Assembly: GCA_009726095.1 (NCBI GenBank)
Contig: WLMZ01000005.1
Location: 1-64,000 of the forward strand
Reading direction: 5' to 3'
From: Actinomycetota bacterium
GTDB lineage: Bacteria; Actinomycetota; Acidimicrobiia; Acidimicrobiales; Ilumatobacteraceae
Length of the DNA: 64,000 bases
Shown piece after piece: positions 8,964-20,987 of this stretch (position 1 is the first letter of the stretch; each line of letters opens with the position of its first letter). A program made the translations under genes and the position numbers. The notes beneath the pieces were generated by a model that saw only the letters and a program-made list of their open reading frames with translations, searched no databases and was not told the DNA's origin.

Positions 8964-11681
8964 TCAGGCGCTCTTGGCAGCGGCCTTCTTCGGCGCGGCC
9001 ACCTTCTTCGCAGCAGCCTTCTTCGGCGCAGCGACCTTCTTTGCAGCGACCTTCTTGGCAGCGACCTTCTTGGGCGCAGCACGCTTGGCGGCCGCCCGCT
9101 TGGTGGCAGTGGCCTTGCGCGCCGGCAGACCACCCTTTTCGATGATGGCCTCTCGGCGCACGGCCAGCAGTTCGTAGGCCCGCTCGTTCGGCATCGCCTC
9201 CAAACGGTCGCCCTTGCTGAGCGATGCGTTGGTTTCGCCGTCGGTCACGTACACGCCGAACTTGCCGTCCTTGGCAACCACCGGCTTGCCGCTGATGGGG
9301 TCGTCGCCGAATTCACGCAGTGGTCCCTTGGATGCCATCGACTGGCCACCGCGCTTGAAGACCTTCGGCGCAGCAAAGATCAACAGCGCCTGATCGAGGG
9401 TGATCTCGAGCAGCTGCTCCTCGCTGGTGATGTTGCGGAAGTCCTTGCCCTTTTGCACATACGGGCCGTAGCGACCGTTGTTGGCGATGATCGCTTCGCC
9501 GTCGGCCGGGTCGATGCCCACCGTGCGCGGCAGTTTGAGCAGGTCGATGGCGTCGGTCAGGGTGATGCGCTCGAGCGTCATCGTCTTGAACAGGCTGGCC
9601 ATGCGCGGCTTTTCGAGACCGGGCGGTAAGGCATCGGGAGTGCCCCATTGCACATAGGGACCATAACGACCGCTCTTGGCGAACACGGGAAAGCCATTGA
9701 GCTCGCCGATGGGTGTGTCGCTCTTGGGCTGCGCGAGCAGTGTGAGCGCCATCTCCACGGTGAGTTCGTCGGGTGCGAGGGTCTCTGGCACGCTGGCGGT
9801 GTCGTCGCCGCGCTTGACGTACGGGCCGTACTTGCCGGGCTTCACCACGATCTCGACGCCATCGGCATCGTGACCGAGGGGGAAGGTATTGATGGCGGCC
9901 GCATCGATTTCGTCGAGGTTCTCCACGACGAGGCGCTTCAGACCGGGCAGCTGCGCATCGGCTTCATCACCGAAGTAGAACCGCTGCAACCATTGATCCT
10001 TCTTCTGCTCATTGCGGGCAATGGCATCGAGGTCTTCCTCAACCCTCGCAGTGAAGGCATAGTCCACCAGGCCCTCGAAGTGCTTCTCCATCAGGCCCAC
10101 CACGGCAAATGCGGTCCAGGTGGGCACCAGGGCCTGACCCTTCTTCCACACATAACCGCGGTCCTGCACCGTCTGGATGATGCTGGCCCACGTGCTGGGT
10201 CGGCCGATGCCGAGTTCCTCGAGTCGCTTGACGATGCTGGCCTCGGTGTAGCGGGCAGGTGGCGTGGTGGCGTGCCCGTGGGGCGTGATGGACGCAACGG
10301 GCACCGCCTGGCCCACGCTGAGCTCGGGCAGCAGTGCCTCTTTGTCCTCTTCGGTCGGGCTGTCCTCGTCGGTGGACTCCACGTACACCTGGCGGTAGCC
10401 AGCAAAGGTGATGGTGGTACCACTGGCGGCGAACTCGCAATCCTGCGGCGAGCGACCCTGCAGCGACGCCGTGGCACCGAGGCGCACGCTCACCGTGGTT
10501 CCCGCCGCGTCGGCCATCTGCGAGGCCAGCGTGCGCTGCCAGATCATGCGGTACAGCGAGAGTTCCTGACCGTTGAGCTCGCCAGCCACCTGATCGGGCG
10601 CCCGCAACGGCGTGGTGGGTCGGATGGCCTCATGGGCCTCCTGCGCGTTCTTGATCTTGCCGGTGAACTGGCGCGGCCCCTTGGAGAGGAACTGCTGGCC
10701 GTAGGCGCGGCCGACCTCGGCACGCACCGCAGCGAGTGCCTCCTCGCTGAGCATCGCGCTGTCGGTACGCATGTAGGTGATGAAGCCGCGCTCGTACAGG
10801 CCCTGCGCGATGCGCATCACCTGGGCGGCACCGAGGCGCAGCTTGCGCCCGCCCTCTTGCTGCAGGGTGCTCGTCGTGAACGGCGCCTTGGGGCTGCTGC
10901 GGTATGGCTTGTCCTCGACGGAACGCACCGTGGCAGTGGACGACTGCAAGCCGTCGACCAACGCATGCGCCTCGTTCTGGCTGACGACCACCACACCCTT
11001 TTTGGGATTGCCGTCGCTTCCGAAATCCTTGCCCGAGGCCACCTTGGCGCCATCGAGGGCCACGAGCGTGGCGGTGAACGCCGGCTGGGTGCCGGTGAGC
11101 AGTTCGAGATCCCAGTAGCCAGCGGTCACGAACGCGATGCGTTCGCGCTCGCGCTCGACCACGAGGCGAATGGTGGGGCTCTGCACGCGGCCGGCGGAGA
11201 GACCGCGGTTCACCCGGCGCCACAGCACCGGGCTGACCTCGTAGCCGTACAACCGATCCAGGATGCGGCGGGTCTCGGCGGCATCGACAAGGCCGTAGTC
11301 GAGGGCCCGCGGATTGTTGACTGCGTTGTCGATAGCGGCCTTGGTGATCTCGTGGAAGACCATCCGCTTCACGGGCACCTTCGGCTTGAGGTACTCGAGC
11401 AGGTGCCAGCTGATGGCTTCGCCCTCGCGGTCCTCGTCCGTTGCGAGATACAGCTCGCTGGCATCTTTCATCGCGGCACGCAGATCCTTGATGACCTGCT
11501 TGCCGCGCTCGGTCAGCTCGTAGGTGGGCTTGAAGCCATTATCGACGTCGACCGCCAAACCCTTGCTCGGGAGGTCGGCCACATGGCCCACCGAGGCGCG
11601 CACATCGAAGGCGCTGCCGAGGAACTTGGAGATCGTCTTCGCCTTCGCGGGAGACTCCACAATTACGAGGGGTTTTGACAT
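8964..11681 (-). CDS. topA: DNA topoisomerase I (type IA)
   Basis: 905 aa. The Toprim domain starts at once (PLVIVESPAKAKTI) and carries the acidic ATDEDREGEAISWHL motif. The catalytic Tyr lies in GFITYMRTDS. After the core come several C-terminal repeats of the form GRYGPYVQxG (about residues 620-830), which bind DNA in actinobacterial enzymes in place of zinc fingers. The last roughly 45 residues are a KKVAAKK/PKKAAAK tail, a known actinobacterial feature that helps processivity. It relaxes negative supercoils. An AGG precedes the ATG by about 5 nt. Confidence 0.97.
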   Translation of the reverse strand: MSKPLVIVESPAKAKTISKFLGSAFDVRASVGHVADLPSKGLAVDVDNGFKPTYELTERGKQVIKDLRAAMKDASELYLATDEDREGEAISWHLLEYLKPKVPVKRMVFHEITKAAIDNAVNNPRALDYGLVDAAETRRILDRLYGYEVSPVLWRRVNRGLSAGRVQSPTIRLVVERERERIAFVTAGYWDLELLTGTQPAFTATLVALDGAKVASGKDFGSDGNPKKGVVVVSQNEAHALVDGLQSSTATVRSVEDKPYRSSPKAPFTTSTLQQEGGRKLRLGAAQVMRIAQGLYERGFITYMRTDSAMLSEEALAAVRAEVGRAYGQQFLSKGPRQFTGKIKNAQEAHEAIRPTTPLRAPDQVAGELNGQELSLYRMIWQRTLASQMADAAGTTVSVRLGATASLQGRSPQDCEFAASGTTITFAGYRQVYVESTDEDSPTEEDKEALLPELSVGQAVPVASITPHGHATTPPARYTEASIVKRLEELGIGRPSTWASIIQTVQDRGYVWKKGQALVPTWTAFAVVGLMEKHFEGLVDYAFTARVEEDLDAIARNEQKKDQWLQRFYFGDEADAQLPGLKRLVVENLDEIDAAAINTFPLGHDADGVEIVVKPGKYGPYVKRGDDTASVPETLAPDELTVEMALTLLAQPKSDTPIGELNGFPVFAKSGRYGPYVQWGTPDALPPGLEKPRMASLFKTMTLERITLTDAIDLLKLPRTVGIDPADGEAIIANNGRYGPYVQKGKDFRNITSEEQLLEITLDQALLIFAAPKVFKRGGQSMASKGPLREFGDDPISGKPVVAKDGKFGVYVTDGETNASLSKGDRLEAMPNERAYELLAVRREAIIEKGGLPARKATATKRAAAKRAAPKKVAAKKVAAKKVAAPKKAAAKKVAAPKKAAAKSA

Positions 11682-11774
11682 GCGACCTATTCGCTAAAGC
11701 ATGGAAGGGGTCGTTGTCAAGACGCACGACCGTATTGCGCGGATGACAGCATGCCGCGCTCACCACCAGAGCGG

Positions 11775-14081
11775 TCAGTCAGCGAGGGCTGGTGCGATCA
11801 GATCCGGCACTGCCGCGGTGTGGCGATGACCCTCCACGTTGATCCGCGGGAGCAACCGATCAAGCCATGCCGGCAACCACCAGTTCCGTGCTCCGAGCAA
11901 CTCCATGGTGGCCGGCACGAGCAGCATCCTGACCACAGTGGCGTCGATGAACACGGCAGAGGCAAGACCAAGACCGAACAGCTTGAGCTGGCGGTTGTCG
12001 CCGAGAATGAAGGCACTGAACACGCACACCATGATCAGCGCCGCTGCAGTGATGACCCGCGCGGTGACGGCAAGACCATCGGCCACGGCAATGGCGTTGT
12101 CGCCGGTTCGGTCGAACTCTTCCTTCATCCGCGACAGGAGGAACACCTCGTAGTCCATCGACAGTCCGAACACAATGGCGAACAACATCATCGGCGCCCA
12201 TGCCTCGACCGGGCCGGCCTTGCCCACACCGATGAGGTTCTCGCCCCAGCCCCACTGGAACACCGCCACGATCACGCCATACGCCGCGCCGATGGAAAGC
12301 AGGTTCATGATCACGGCCTTCAGCGGCACGAGCAGGCTGCGGAACACGGCCATCAGCAACAGGAAGCTGAGCACCAGCACGGCGCCGATCAGCAACGGCA
12401 AACGGGCGCCGAGATACTCGGAGAAATCCTGACTCGCCGCAGTGAAACCGCCGACGCGCGCGGTGAAGCCCGAATCAGGGATCACGTGATCGCGCAGCCG
12501 GTGCACCAGGTCGGTGGTGGCCACGTCCTGCGGGGCGCTGGCGGGCACCACGGTGATCAGCGCCAGATCCGCGCGCACCGGGCGGGCGAAGGCAACCTGC
12601 ACGCCCTCGGTGGACTGCAGAGTGGCTGCGAACTGCTGCACCTTCTGCGTGTCGGCGGCGTCGGTGCCTTCCATGGTGACCACCAGAGGGCCATTGAAGC
12701 CCGGTCCGAAGCCTTCGGCCAGCAGGTCGTACGCCTTACGAATCGTCTGGTCGGGCTGTGCGTTGCCGGTGTCGCCGAAACCGAGACGGATGGAGAACAA
12801 CGGGATCGTGAGCACCACCAAGACACCGGCTCCGAGGACGAACGACGGCCACGGTCGGCGTTGGATCAACCGGCTCCAGCGGTACCAGAACCCCTGCTCG
12901 ACCGGCTTGGACCCGCGGTGCGGGATGGGCAGACGCAGCGGTGCGTACACGATGCTGCCGAGCAACACGACAGCAGCCAGCGCAACGCCGCCGAGCAGAA
13001 TCGCGACCGACGAGGTGACGATGGCTCCGAGACCACCGGCCACGAGCAGCCCCAGGGACAGCAGCGCCGCACGGGACGTGACATTGATGCGATGACCGGC
13101 CATCGCCAGCAGAGCGGGCAGCAGGGTGACCGACGCGATCATCATCATCATCACGCCGACCGCAGCGCCGGTGGCCAGGCCACGCACGAACGACAGGCCC
13201 ATGATGTACAGCCCGAGCAACGAGATGATCACCGTGGTGCCAGCAAAGAGCACGGCTCGCCCACTGGTGTCGACGGCCTCGATGATGGAATCCTCCACCG
13301 ACAGACCGTCACGTAACGCCTCTCGATAGCGGGTGACGATGAACAACGCGTAGTCGATGCCCACCCCCAGACCGATCATGGCGACCATCTGCGTGGTGAA
13401 GTCGGGCATCTCGGCAACATTGCTGAGCAATCCAACGATGCTGGAGCCGAGACCGAGGCCGATCAGGGCCGTGCCGATGGGCAGACCCATCGCCAGCACC
13501 GAGCCGAAGGCAAGCACGAGGATGATCACCGCTGCGATCACGCCGAGCGCTTCCGAGGCCGGGAACTTCACCTTCTGGAACGCCTGGCCGCCGTATTCGA
13601 TCTGCAGCGGGTGACCCGGCGTCATGTGCGTGGGCGTTGCAGCGCCGAGGCCTTCGATCTCGTCGGCCAGCGATGCGAACTGTGTCTGGGTGCGCTCGGT
13701 GATCTTCAACTGGGCAAAGGCAATGGTGCCGTCAGCGCTGATCTGCTGCTGCGGTGCGTCATACGGACTCGTCACCTGCACGCCGGCGATCTTGTCGACC
13801 TTGGCGAGCAGGTCGGTGAACGCTGCCTTCACGTCGGGATCGGTCACACCCTGCGTTGCCTTCACCACGATTTGCGAATCGAAGCCGGCCTGTTCCTTGC
13901 TGACGCTCTCGAGCAGGCGGAACACATCGCGTGCCTCACCGCTGGGCAGCTGCATCTGGGTGTGGAAGTCAGAGCCGACCGCAGCAGATGCGGCACCGAG
14001 GGCGACGAACAGCGGGATCCAGAGACCGAAGACAACGACTTTGCGGTGGTGCACGCACCAGCGCGCGAGACGAGACAACAT
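11775..14081 (-). CDS. MMPL-family (RND-type) membrane transporter
   Basis: 768 aa from the ATG giving MLSRLARWCVHHRKVVV; the ORF track start adds 13 residues that look like leader sequence. Two homologous halves each consist of one TM helix, a large extracytoplasmic loop and five to six TM helices. Signature stretches GLGVGIDYALFIVTRYREAL and GLSMDYEVFLLSRMKEEFD mark the two MMPL repeats. Related proteins in Mycobacterium export lipids, and elsewhere hydrophobic compounds or sterols. It is divergent from rsgA and ends 93 bp from the topA start. Substrate cannot be told from sequence. Confidence 0.9.
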   Translation of the reverse strand: MLSRLARWCVHHRKVVVFGLWIPLFVALGAASAAVGSDFHTQMQLPSGEARDVFRLLESVSKEQAGFDSQIVVKATQGVTDPDVKAAFTDLLAKVDKIAGVQVTSPYDAPQQQISADGTIAFAQLKITERTQTQFASLADEIEGLGAATPTHMTPGHPLQIEYGGQAFQKVKFPASEALGVIAAVIILVLAFGSVLAMGLPIGTALIGLGLGSSIVGLLSNVAEMPDFTTQMVAMIGLGVGIDYALFIVTRYREALRDGLSVEDSIIEAVDTSGRAVLFAGTTVIISLLGLYIMGLSFVRGLATGAAVGVMMMMIASVTLLPALLAMAGHRINVTSRAALLSLGLLVAGGLGAIVTSSVAILLGGVALAAVVLLGSIVYAPLRLPIPHRGSKPVEQGFWYRWSRLIQRRPWPSFVLGAGVLVVLTIPLFSIRLGFGDTGNAQPDQTIRKAYDLLAEGFGPGFNGPLVVTMEGTDAADTQKVQQFAATLQSTEGVQVAFARPVRADLALITVVPASAPQDVATTDLVHRLRDHVIPDSGFTARVGGFTAASQDFSEYLGARLPLLIGAVLVLSFLLLMAVFRSLLVPLKAVIMNLLSIGAAYGVIVAVFQWGWGENLIGVGKAGPVEAWAPMMLFAIVFGLSMDYEVFLLSRMKEEFDRTGDNAIAVADGLAVTARVITAAALIMVCVFSAFILGDNRQLKLFGLGLASAVFIDATVVRMLLVPATMELLGARNWWLPAWLDRLLPRINVEGHRHTAAVPDLIAPALAD

Positions 14082-14264
14082 GATCTGCTCAAATCCGTTC
14101 TTCGGGGGACCGCCCAACACCTCGTGACAGGTGCGATGACACTCCTACGGTATTTGCCTGCCGCCAAGGCGGCGGGGGTTATCCGTCACACCACGTGGCC
14201 GAACCGCTCTGGCGCTGTCGAGGCGTTGACGAACGGTCCTCCACTCTCTACGGTCAGGGGCACG

Positions 14265-15302
14265 ATGACGGATTCCCCCGAAGCAGCCCTCGGCTGGACA
14301 CCTGAGCTCGATGCCATCTGGTCCGCCGGTGGCCGGATCGGCCGACCCGGTCGGGTCATGCGCCTGGACCGTGGTTGGAGCACAGTGCGCCAGAGCATCG
14401 CCGCCGAACCGCTGCGGGTCCGCAACATCGGTATCGACGTGGCCGTAGGTGACTGGGTGATTCCCTCGGCCGATGGAGAGAAGGTCGAATCGGTCATCGA
14501 TCGCCAGAGCGCGTTCGTACGGCGGGCCTCTCACGAGGGCGCTCGCGCCGAAGCACATACGCTCGCCGCCAACATCGACGTTGTGTTCCTGGTGCACGGT
14601 CTCAACAGCCCACCGAACCAGCGCCGACTGGAACGCGAGCTGGTCCTCGCGTTCGACAGCGGCGCTCAACCCGTGGTGGTGCTCTCGAAGCTCGATCTGG
14701 TCGATGACCCGGCCGTGGTCGCCAACTCCGTGGCGACGCTCGAGGCCGTGGCCTTCGGCGTCCCGGTGCATGCGGTCAGCGGCGTGACCCATGAAGGGCT
14801 CGAGACCCTGCGCGACTACGCGTCCGTTGGTCGCACGATCGCCCTGCTGGGGGCCAGCGGTGTGGGCAAGAGCACCATCATCAATGCACTGGTTGGCGAT
14901 GCCGTGCAGCGCACCAACGACGTGCGCATGGGCGACCAACGTGGCCGACACACCACGACCGCAGCCGAGCTGGTGTCACTGCCCACCGGTGGCTGGTTGC
15001 TCGATACTCCCGGTGTGCGCGCCGTGAGCCTGTGGCTCAGCGGTCAGGGCATCGAGAGGGCCTTCGCCGATGTGTTCGACCTGATGGACCACTGTCGGTT
15101 CAGGAACTGTAAACACGAAGACGAACCCGGATGTGCCGTTCTGGCGGCGATTGCAGCCGGCGACCTAGCAGCCGTGCGACTGCACAGCCTGAAGCGCCTC
15201 GTTGCGGAAGAAGCCGCCCTCGAGGAGGAACAGCGCGCGCACGTCAGAGCCGGGGACCGGCGCGGCGTGCACCGACCCCGGACCGAAGGACGATTCGGTT
15301 GA
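14265..15302 (+). CDS. rsgA: Ribosome small-subunit-dependent GTPase
   Basis: 345 aa from the ATG giving MTDSPEAALGW, chosen because GGGG precedes it and the longer open frame runs back through the antisense of the MMPL gene. It has an OB-fold N-terminus (about 30-110), then a circularly permuted GTPase: VVLSKLDL (G4) comes before GASGVGKSTIINAL (G1) and LLDTPGVR (G3). The C-terminal zinc site is CRFRNCKHEDEPGC. RsgA helps late 30S maturation by proofreading the decoding centre. It is slightly longer than the E. coli type at the C-terminus, ending in a charged tail. Confidence 0.93.
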   Translation: MTDSPEAALGWTPELDAIWSAGGRIGRPGRVMRLDRGWSTVRQSIAAEPLRVRNIGIDVAVGDWVIPSADGEKVESVIDRQSAFVRRASHEGARAEAHTLAANIDVVFLVHGLNSPPNQRRLERELVLAFDSGAQPVVVLSKLDLVDDPAVVANSVATLEAVAFGVPVHAVSGVTHEGLETLRDYASVGRTIALLGASGVGKSTIINALVGDAVQRTNDVRMGDQRGRHTTTAAELVSLPTGGWLLDTPGVRAVSLWLSGQGIERAFADVFDLMDHCRFRNCKHEDEPGCAVLAAIAAGDLAAVRLHSLKRLVAEEAALEEEQRAHVRAGDRRGVHRPRTEGRFG

Positions 15303-15316
15303 CCCGAAGGGCGTGA

Positions 15317-15631
15317 TCAGGCCGACTGCGGGCGACGACGGCGCACTGCTGCAACGCCGACCAGTGCAGCACCCGCCAGTACCACCAGACCAGCGGTCTG
15401 CATGGTGTTACTGCTGTCTGCGCCGGTGACGGGCAGCGTGGCAGGTGGCGGCGGTGGGATCTGTGCCTCGATGGTCGTGGTCGGGGCAGGCGGGTACACA
15501 CAGTTCTCGCCGATTACCTGAGTCACGGGCGACTCGATCTGACATGTGGGCGGAGTGGCGGCTGACACAGACCCAACGGACCCGATCAGCACAAAACCAA
15601 TAGTTGACGCCAATACAGCGAGTTTCCGCAC
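15317..15631 (-). CDS. Small LPVTG-anchored surface protein
   Basis: 104 aa from a GTG start fixed by a perfect AAAGGAGG seven bases upstream; the ORF track starts earlier and would ignore this site. It has a signal peptide (RKLAVLASTIGFVLIGSVGSVSAA), a short mature part with Cys-containing segments (TCQIESP, ENCVYPP) and a Pro-rich spacer. The C-terminal sorting signal is LPVTG, a hydrophobic helix and RRRRPQSA. It would be linked to the cell wall by a sortase if one exists; none is in the window. It converges on rsgA with only 14 bp between stops. Function unknown. Confidence 0.82.
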   Translation of the reverse strand: MRKLAVLASTIGFVLIGSVGSVSAATPPTCQIESPVTQVIGENCVYPPAPTTTIEAQIPPPPPATLPVTGADSSNTMQTAGLVVLAGAALVGVAAVRRRRPQSA

Positions 15632-15638
15632 GATCGGA

Positions 15639-15646
15639 CCTCCTTT
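15639..15646 (-). promoter_or_regulatory. Ribosome binding site AAAGGAGG
   Basis: Perfect Shine-Dalgarno seven bases before a GTG codon. It decides the start of the small LPVTG protein in favour of GTG at 15631 over the upstream ATG used in the ORF track. Confidence 0.85.
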
Positions 15647-15858
15647 GCTCTTCATTACGTGACAGAATATCAGCCGACGCGGCAAAGCGCCAGAGGCCGA
15701 GTAGCGGCCGCGAACGCCTTGGCCTCGGCCGGACCATCATCCCTCTCAGTTCTCATGACACCATGCCCCTGTCGCTCAGTGGAGAAGGCCAGATACAGTT
15801 CGGTCGACTCAACCACGAGCAGGGACACGTACAACGTGGCTAAACAGGCGGCAATCAG

Positions 15859-17684
15859 TTGACGAAGAAGCTGAAGTTCTGGTTCCGGAGGCATCTTCCG
15901 GTTGTCCATTTCGCCTCTGATGCCGCCGCGTGGGCTGTTGCCCTGGTTGTCTCAGCCTTCCTGCGCCTGGAGTTCTCGTTCCACCACGTCGGCCCGCGGT
16001 CGATGATCATCGTCATCGAGGTAGCCATCGCAGCACAAGGCCTGATCGGCCTGTTCGGCGGACTGTACCGCCGGCGGTGGCGCTACGGCAGCTTCGACGA
16101 GGTCCTCGGACTGACGGCCACGGATGCGGTCGTTGGTTTGCTGACCACGCTGGTCCTGTTGCTCCCCGCCCTCGAGGTGCCCCGCTCGGTGGCGATGCTG
16201 GCAACTCCACTTGCGTTGTTGTTCGGCCTGGGCATCCGCGCTGCGTGGCGCCTGCGGCGGGCACGCATGACCCGGCCGTCGGCCAGCAGCGCCGAGGCGA
16301 TGTTGATCCTCGGTGCGGGCGATGGCGCCGAACAGGTGCTGCGCATGCTGTTACACAGCGCCGAGAATCCCTACATCCCCGTGGCACTGCTTGACGACGA
16401 CCCCAACAAGCAGCACCTGCGTGTGCACGGTGTTCGTGTGGTCGGCACGTTGGCCGACACAGACGCCGCGGCGCGACGGTTCGGTGCCACCACCCTGTTG
16501 TTGGCCATCCCAACCGCCAACAGCGATCTCATCCGAAGGGTCGACGAGATCGCCACCGCTGCCAAGCTCCGTCTGCTGGTGCTCCCACCGGTGTTCGGCA
16601 TGCTCGGTACGCCGGTCCTCGACGACCTCCGGCCGGTATCTGATGCCGACCTGCTCGGTCGGAATCCCTCCGATATCGACACCGATGCAGTGGCCAACTA
16701 CATCAACGGCAAACGCGTGCTCGTCACCGGCGCCGGAGGCAGCATCGGCAGCGAACTGTGCCGACAACTCGCCCGTCTCAATCCCGCCAAACTGGTGATG
16801 CTCGATCGCGATGAAAATGGCCTGCACCGCGTACAACTCAGCATGCACGGACACGCCCTGCTCGACAGCCCCGATCTTGCATTGGCCGACCTGCGCGACC
16901 ACCAGCGCATCCGCGACCTGTTCGAACTACACCGCCCGCAGGTGGTGTTCCACGCAGCAGCACTGAAGCACCTACCGCTGCTTGAGGCAGCTCCCAGCGA
17001 GGCGTGGAAGACCAACGTGGTCGGCACCCACAACGTGCTCGAGGCAGCACAGGCAGTGGGCGTTGAGCGGCTGGTCAACATCAGCACCGACAAGGCGGCC
17101 GATCCTGCCAGCGTGTTGGGCTATGCCAAGCGCGTCACCGAACGCCTCACATCGTTCGCCGGCAAGCAGTCTGACGGCACCTTCGTGTCCGTACGGTTCG
17201 GCAACGTCCTGGCTTCCAACGGTTCGGTGCTCACCTCCTTTCGCTCCCAGGCCGCAGCGGGTGGTCCGCTCACTGTCACCCACCGAGATGTCACGCGCTA
17301 CTTCATGACCGTCGAGGAAGCGGTACGACTCACGATCTACGCTGCAGCCATCGGACGATCCGGCGAAGTGCTTATCCTCGACATGGGCTCACCCGTGCGA
17401 ATTGCCGATCTCGCCGAGCGACTCGCCGTACAGCACAATCCGAGGTTGGAGGTCGTGTACACCGGCCTGCGACCCGGCGAGAAGTTGCACGAGGACCTCA
17501 TTGCAGCCAACGAGGCCGACAACCGCCCGGTGCATCCGTTGATCACACACGTGGAAGTCCCGGCGCTGTCGTTCGCAGTAGCGAGTTCGTTGGCCGCCCC
17601 GGCTGACACCGTCACTGCCGAGATCATGCGCGTTGTCGCAGCACATGACGCGTCGGCGAATGCGACGGCAGAACCCTCCTCGGT

Positions 17685-17688
<4 letters not shown>
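15859..17688 (+). CDS. FlaA1/CapD-type nucleotide-sugar 4,6-dehydratase/epimerase, membrane-bound
   Basis: 609 aa starting at TTG; an in-frame TAA lies 15 bases upstream and no other good start follows for 45 codons. The N-terminus has about four TM helices, then a CoA-binding-like Rossmann domain (ILGAGDGAEQVL), then the main SDR domain with VLVTGAGGSIGSELCRQLA (about residue 285). The substrate region reads ISTDKAADPASVLGYAKR. In well-known members the catalytic Tyr/Met is followed by three residues and Lys; here that position appears to be Leu. The family makes keto-sugars from UDP-GlcNAc for amino-sugar synthesis, and the next gene is an aminotransferase, an apt partner. First gene of the polysaccharide island. 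Confidence 0.87.
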
Positions 17689-18799
<1,111 letters not shown>

Positions 18800-18803
<4 letters not shown>

Positions 18804-20935
18804 CACCTGCTCCGCTCAAGGTCCTCTGGGTCGCCAAGGGCTTGGGGCCTGGCGGGGCCGAGCATCTCCTCGTCGCTGCGGCGAGCACACATGATCGGTC
18901 GGTCGTCACCATCGAATGCGCCTACGTGCTGCCGTGGAAAGACCACCTCGCCGCCCGTCTCGAGCAACTCGATGTGCGCACCCACTGCCTGAGCAACCGG
19001 CGCACAGATTACCGCTGGCCCCTACACCTGCGCAGGCTGATCCATGGGGGCCACTACGACATCGTGCATCTGCACTCACCGCTCCCTGGTGCCGTCGCGC
19101 GTCTGATCGTGCGCCTCATGCCACGGTCCACCCGACCGGCGTTGGTGTGCACTGAACACAACACATGGGGTACACACCACCGACTCACCCGGTGGGCCAA
19201 CCGGTTGACGGGACGCTGGGATCAGGCCGACATCGCCGTCACCGACGAGGTGCGCAGATCGATGCGCGGCCCGATGGCGGCACGGGCCGAGACGCTGGTG
19301 CACGGTATCGACGTCGCCGCCGTGGCCGCCCAGCGGGCCCACCGCGCCGAGGTACGCGCCGAATTGAATATCGGCCCCGACGAAATGGTCGTGGGCACTG
19401 TTGCCAACTTCCGCGAGCAGAAGGACTACCCGAACCTGTTGGGCTCTGCGCGAATCTTGGCCGACCGCGGCGTCGCCGCACGCATAGTCGCCGTGGGGCA
19501 GGGGCCGCTGGAGGGCCAAACGCGTGCCCTCTGTACGAAGCTGGGGTTGGACGATCGAGTTGTGCTCACCGGCTTTCGCGCGGACGCCACCCGCCTCATG
19601 GGTGCCTGCGACGTGTTCGCCCTGGCGTCGAAATGGGAGGGCCTCCCCGTTGCGTTGATGGAGGCACTCGCGCTCGGGCTGCCCATCGTGGCCACCAACG
19701 TGGGCGGCGTCGGCGAGACCCTGCGCGACGGGCGTGATGCCGTGCTGGTGCCGCCCGGTAACGCCGTGGCGATGGCCAACGCGTTGGAGCACGTGCTGAC
19801 CGACCCCGCGAAGCGCGCTGCGCTCGCGAGCGCGGCCGACGCACGCGCTGGCGAGTTCGACGTGATGCGCGCGGTGCGACGTTTGGAGCAGGTCTACTCG
19901 CAGGTGGCCACGCGGGTAGAGCATCCGGCCAGCCCTCAGGCAGTGCCGGCGCCCGAGCCTGCGAAGCCATCGCGACGGCCGTCCATCGATGGACTCGAGA
20001 TCCGCACCGCCACCACTCAGGATCGACCAGCGATACTTGAACTGTGCCGCAACTCCCTGGGATGGGGCGACGACGACCGTTTCGAGCAACTGTTCGCGTG
20101 GAAACACGATCAGAACGCGTTTGGCCCATCACCCACCTGGGTGGCCGTCGACAGCGGTCGCATCGTGGCGCTGCGCGCCTTCATGCGTTGGGAGTTCGTA
20201 CGCGGGAACACCGTATTGCGCGCCGTACGCGCGGTCGATACGGCCACACACCCCGACTATCAGGGCAAGGGATTGTTCACCCGACTCACCATGCGCGGCC
20301 TCGACGAGATGCAGGGCGACGGTGTGGACTTCGTGTTCAACAGCCCGAACGCGCAGAGCCGGCCGGGCTACATCAAGATGGGCTGGCAGGTGGTCGGACG
20401 CGTTCCGGCGGCCACCCACCTCACCCGCCCCACAGCGATACTGCGCACCGCTCGTGCCCGCACTGCAGCCGAGCACTGGTCGCTCCCTGTCGACATCGGC
20501 CAACCCGCAGCGGCGTGGATCGCCACCGGCGCGTGGAAGGCACTGGTCCATCAGCCGGCCGACGTGCGCGAACTACGCACCCGCCTCGATGACAACGTGC
20601 TGGCCTGGCGCTACGGCGGCGCGTTGCTGCACTACCGCGCCGTGTTCGACGATCGGTCCGCCGCCATCATCCGTGTGCGCCGACGCGGCCCGGCAACCGA
20701 GGTGGTGCTCGCGCAGACCTTCGGCGACCGCACGGCCGCTGCCCGTCTTGCCACGGGCGCCGCCCGCCAGCTCGGCGCCGATCACACCATCCGCATCGGG
20801 TTTCCCGATCTACGCCACGGATGGGCGCCCCTCCCCGGCGGTGGACCAGTCCTCACCTGGCGGCGGGTGAACGAGGCCGCCATGCCTCCGCTGCCCAACT
20901 GGTCGCTGTCGCTGGGTGACATCGAACTCTTCTGA
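18800..20935 (+). CDS. GT4 glycosyltransferase fused to a GNAT-like acetyltransferase
   Basis: 711 aa from a GTG whose TGA overlap (GTGA) couples it to the aminotransferase. Residues 1-375 are a GT-B family 4 glycosyltransferase: KGLGPGGAEHLL, the nucleotide-sugar site FALASKWEGLPVALMEALALGLPIV, and a Gly-rich end. After a Pro/Ala linker (about 376-395) a second protein begins: IRTATTQDRPAILELCRNSLGWG with DYQGKGLFTRLTMRGLDEM, the acetyl-CoA-binding motif A of GNAT enzymes, up to about residue 540. A further roughly 170 residues follow. N-acylation of the amino sugar made upstream is a sensible role (inference). The frame is continuous, so this is a true fusion. Confidence 0.85.
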
Positions 20936-20987
20936 CGATCGGAGGATCGACCGCCCCCTGTGCTGTGCTGCACTGCCCCGCAAGGGC

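Noticed and set aside
9648-11678. 676-aa plus-strand ORF
   Set aside because: Antisense shadow of topA; composition is typical of a reverse frame (His/Gly/Arg-rich) and no motif is seen.
11751-13316. 521-aa plus-strand ORF
   Set aside because: Antisense of the MMPL gene, extremely His/Gln/Asp-rich, no domain; a high-GC shadow.
14158-14173. Hairpin ccgccaaggcgg as a terminator
   Set aside because: It lies between two divergent gene starts (MMPL and rsgA), where no transcript should end, and has no T-run.
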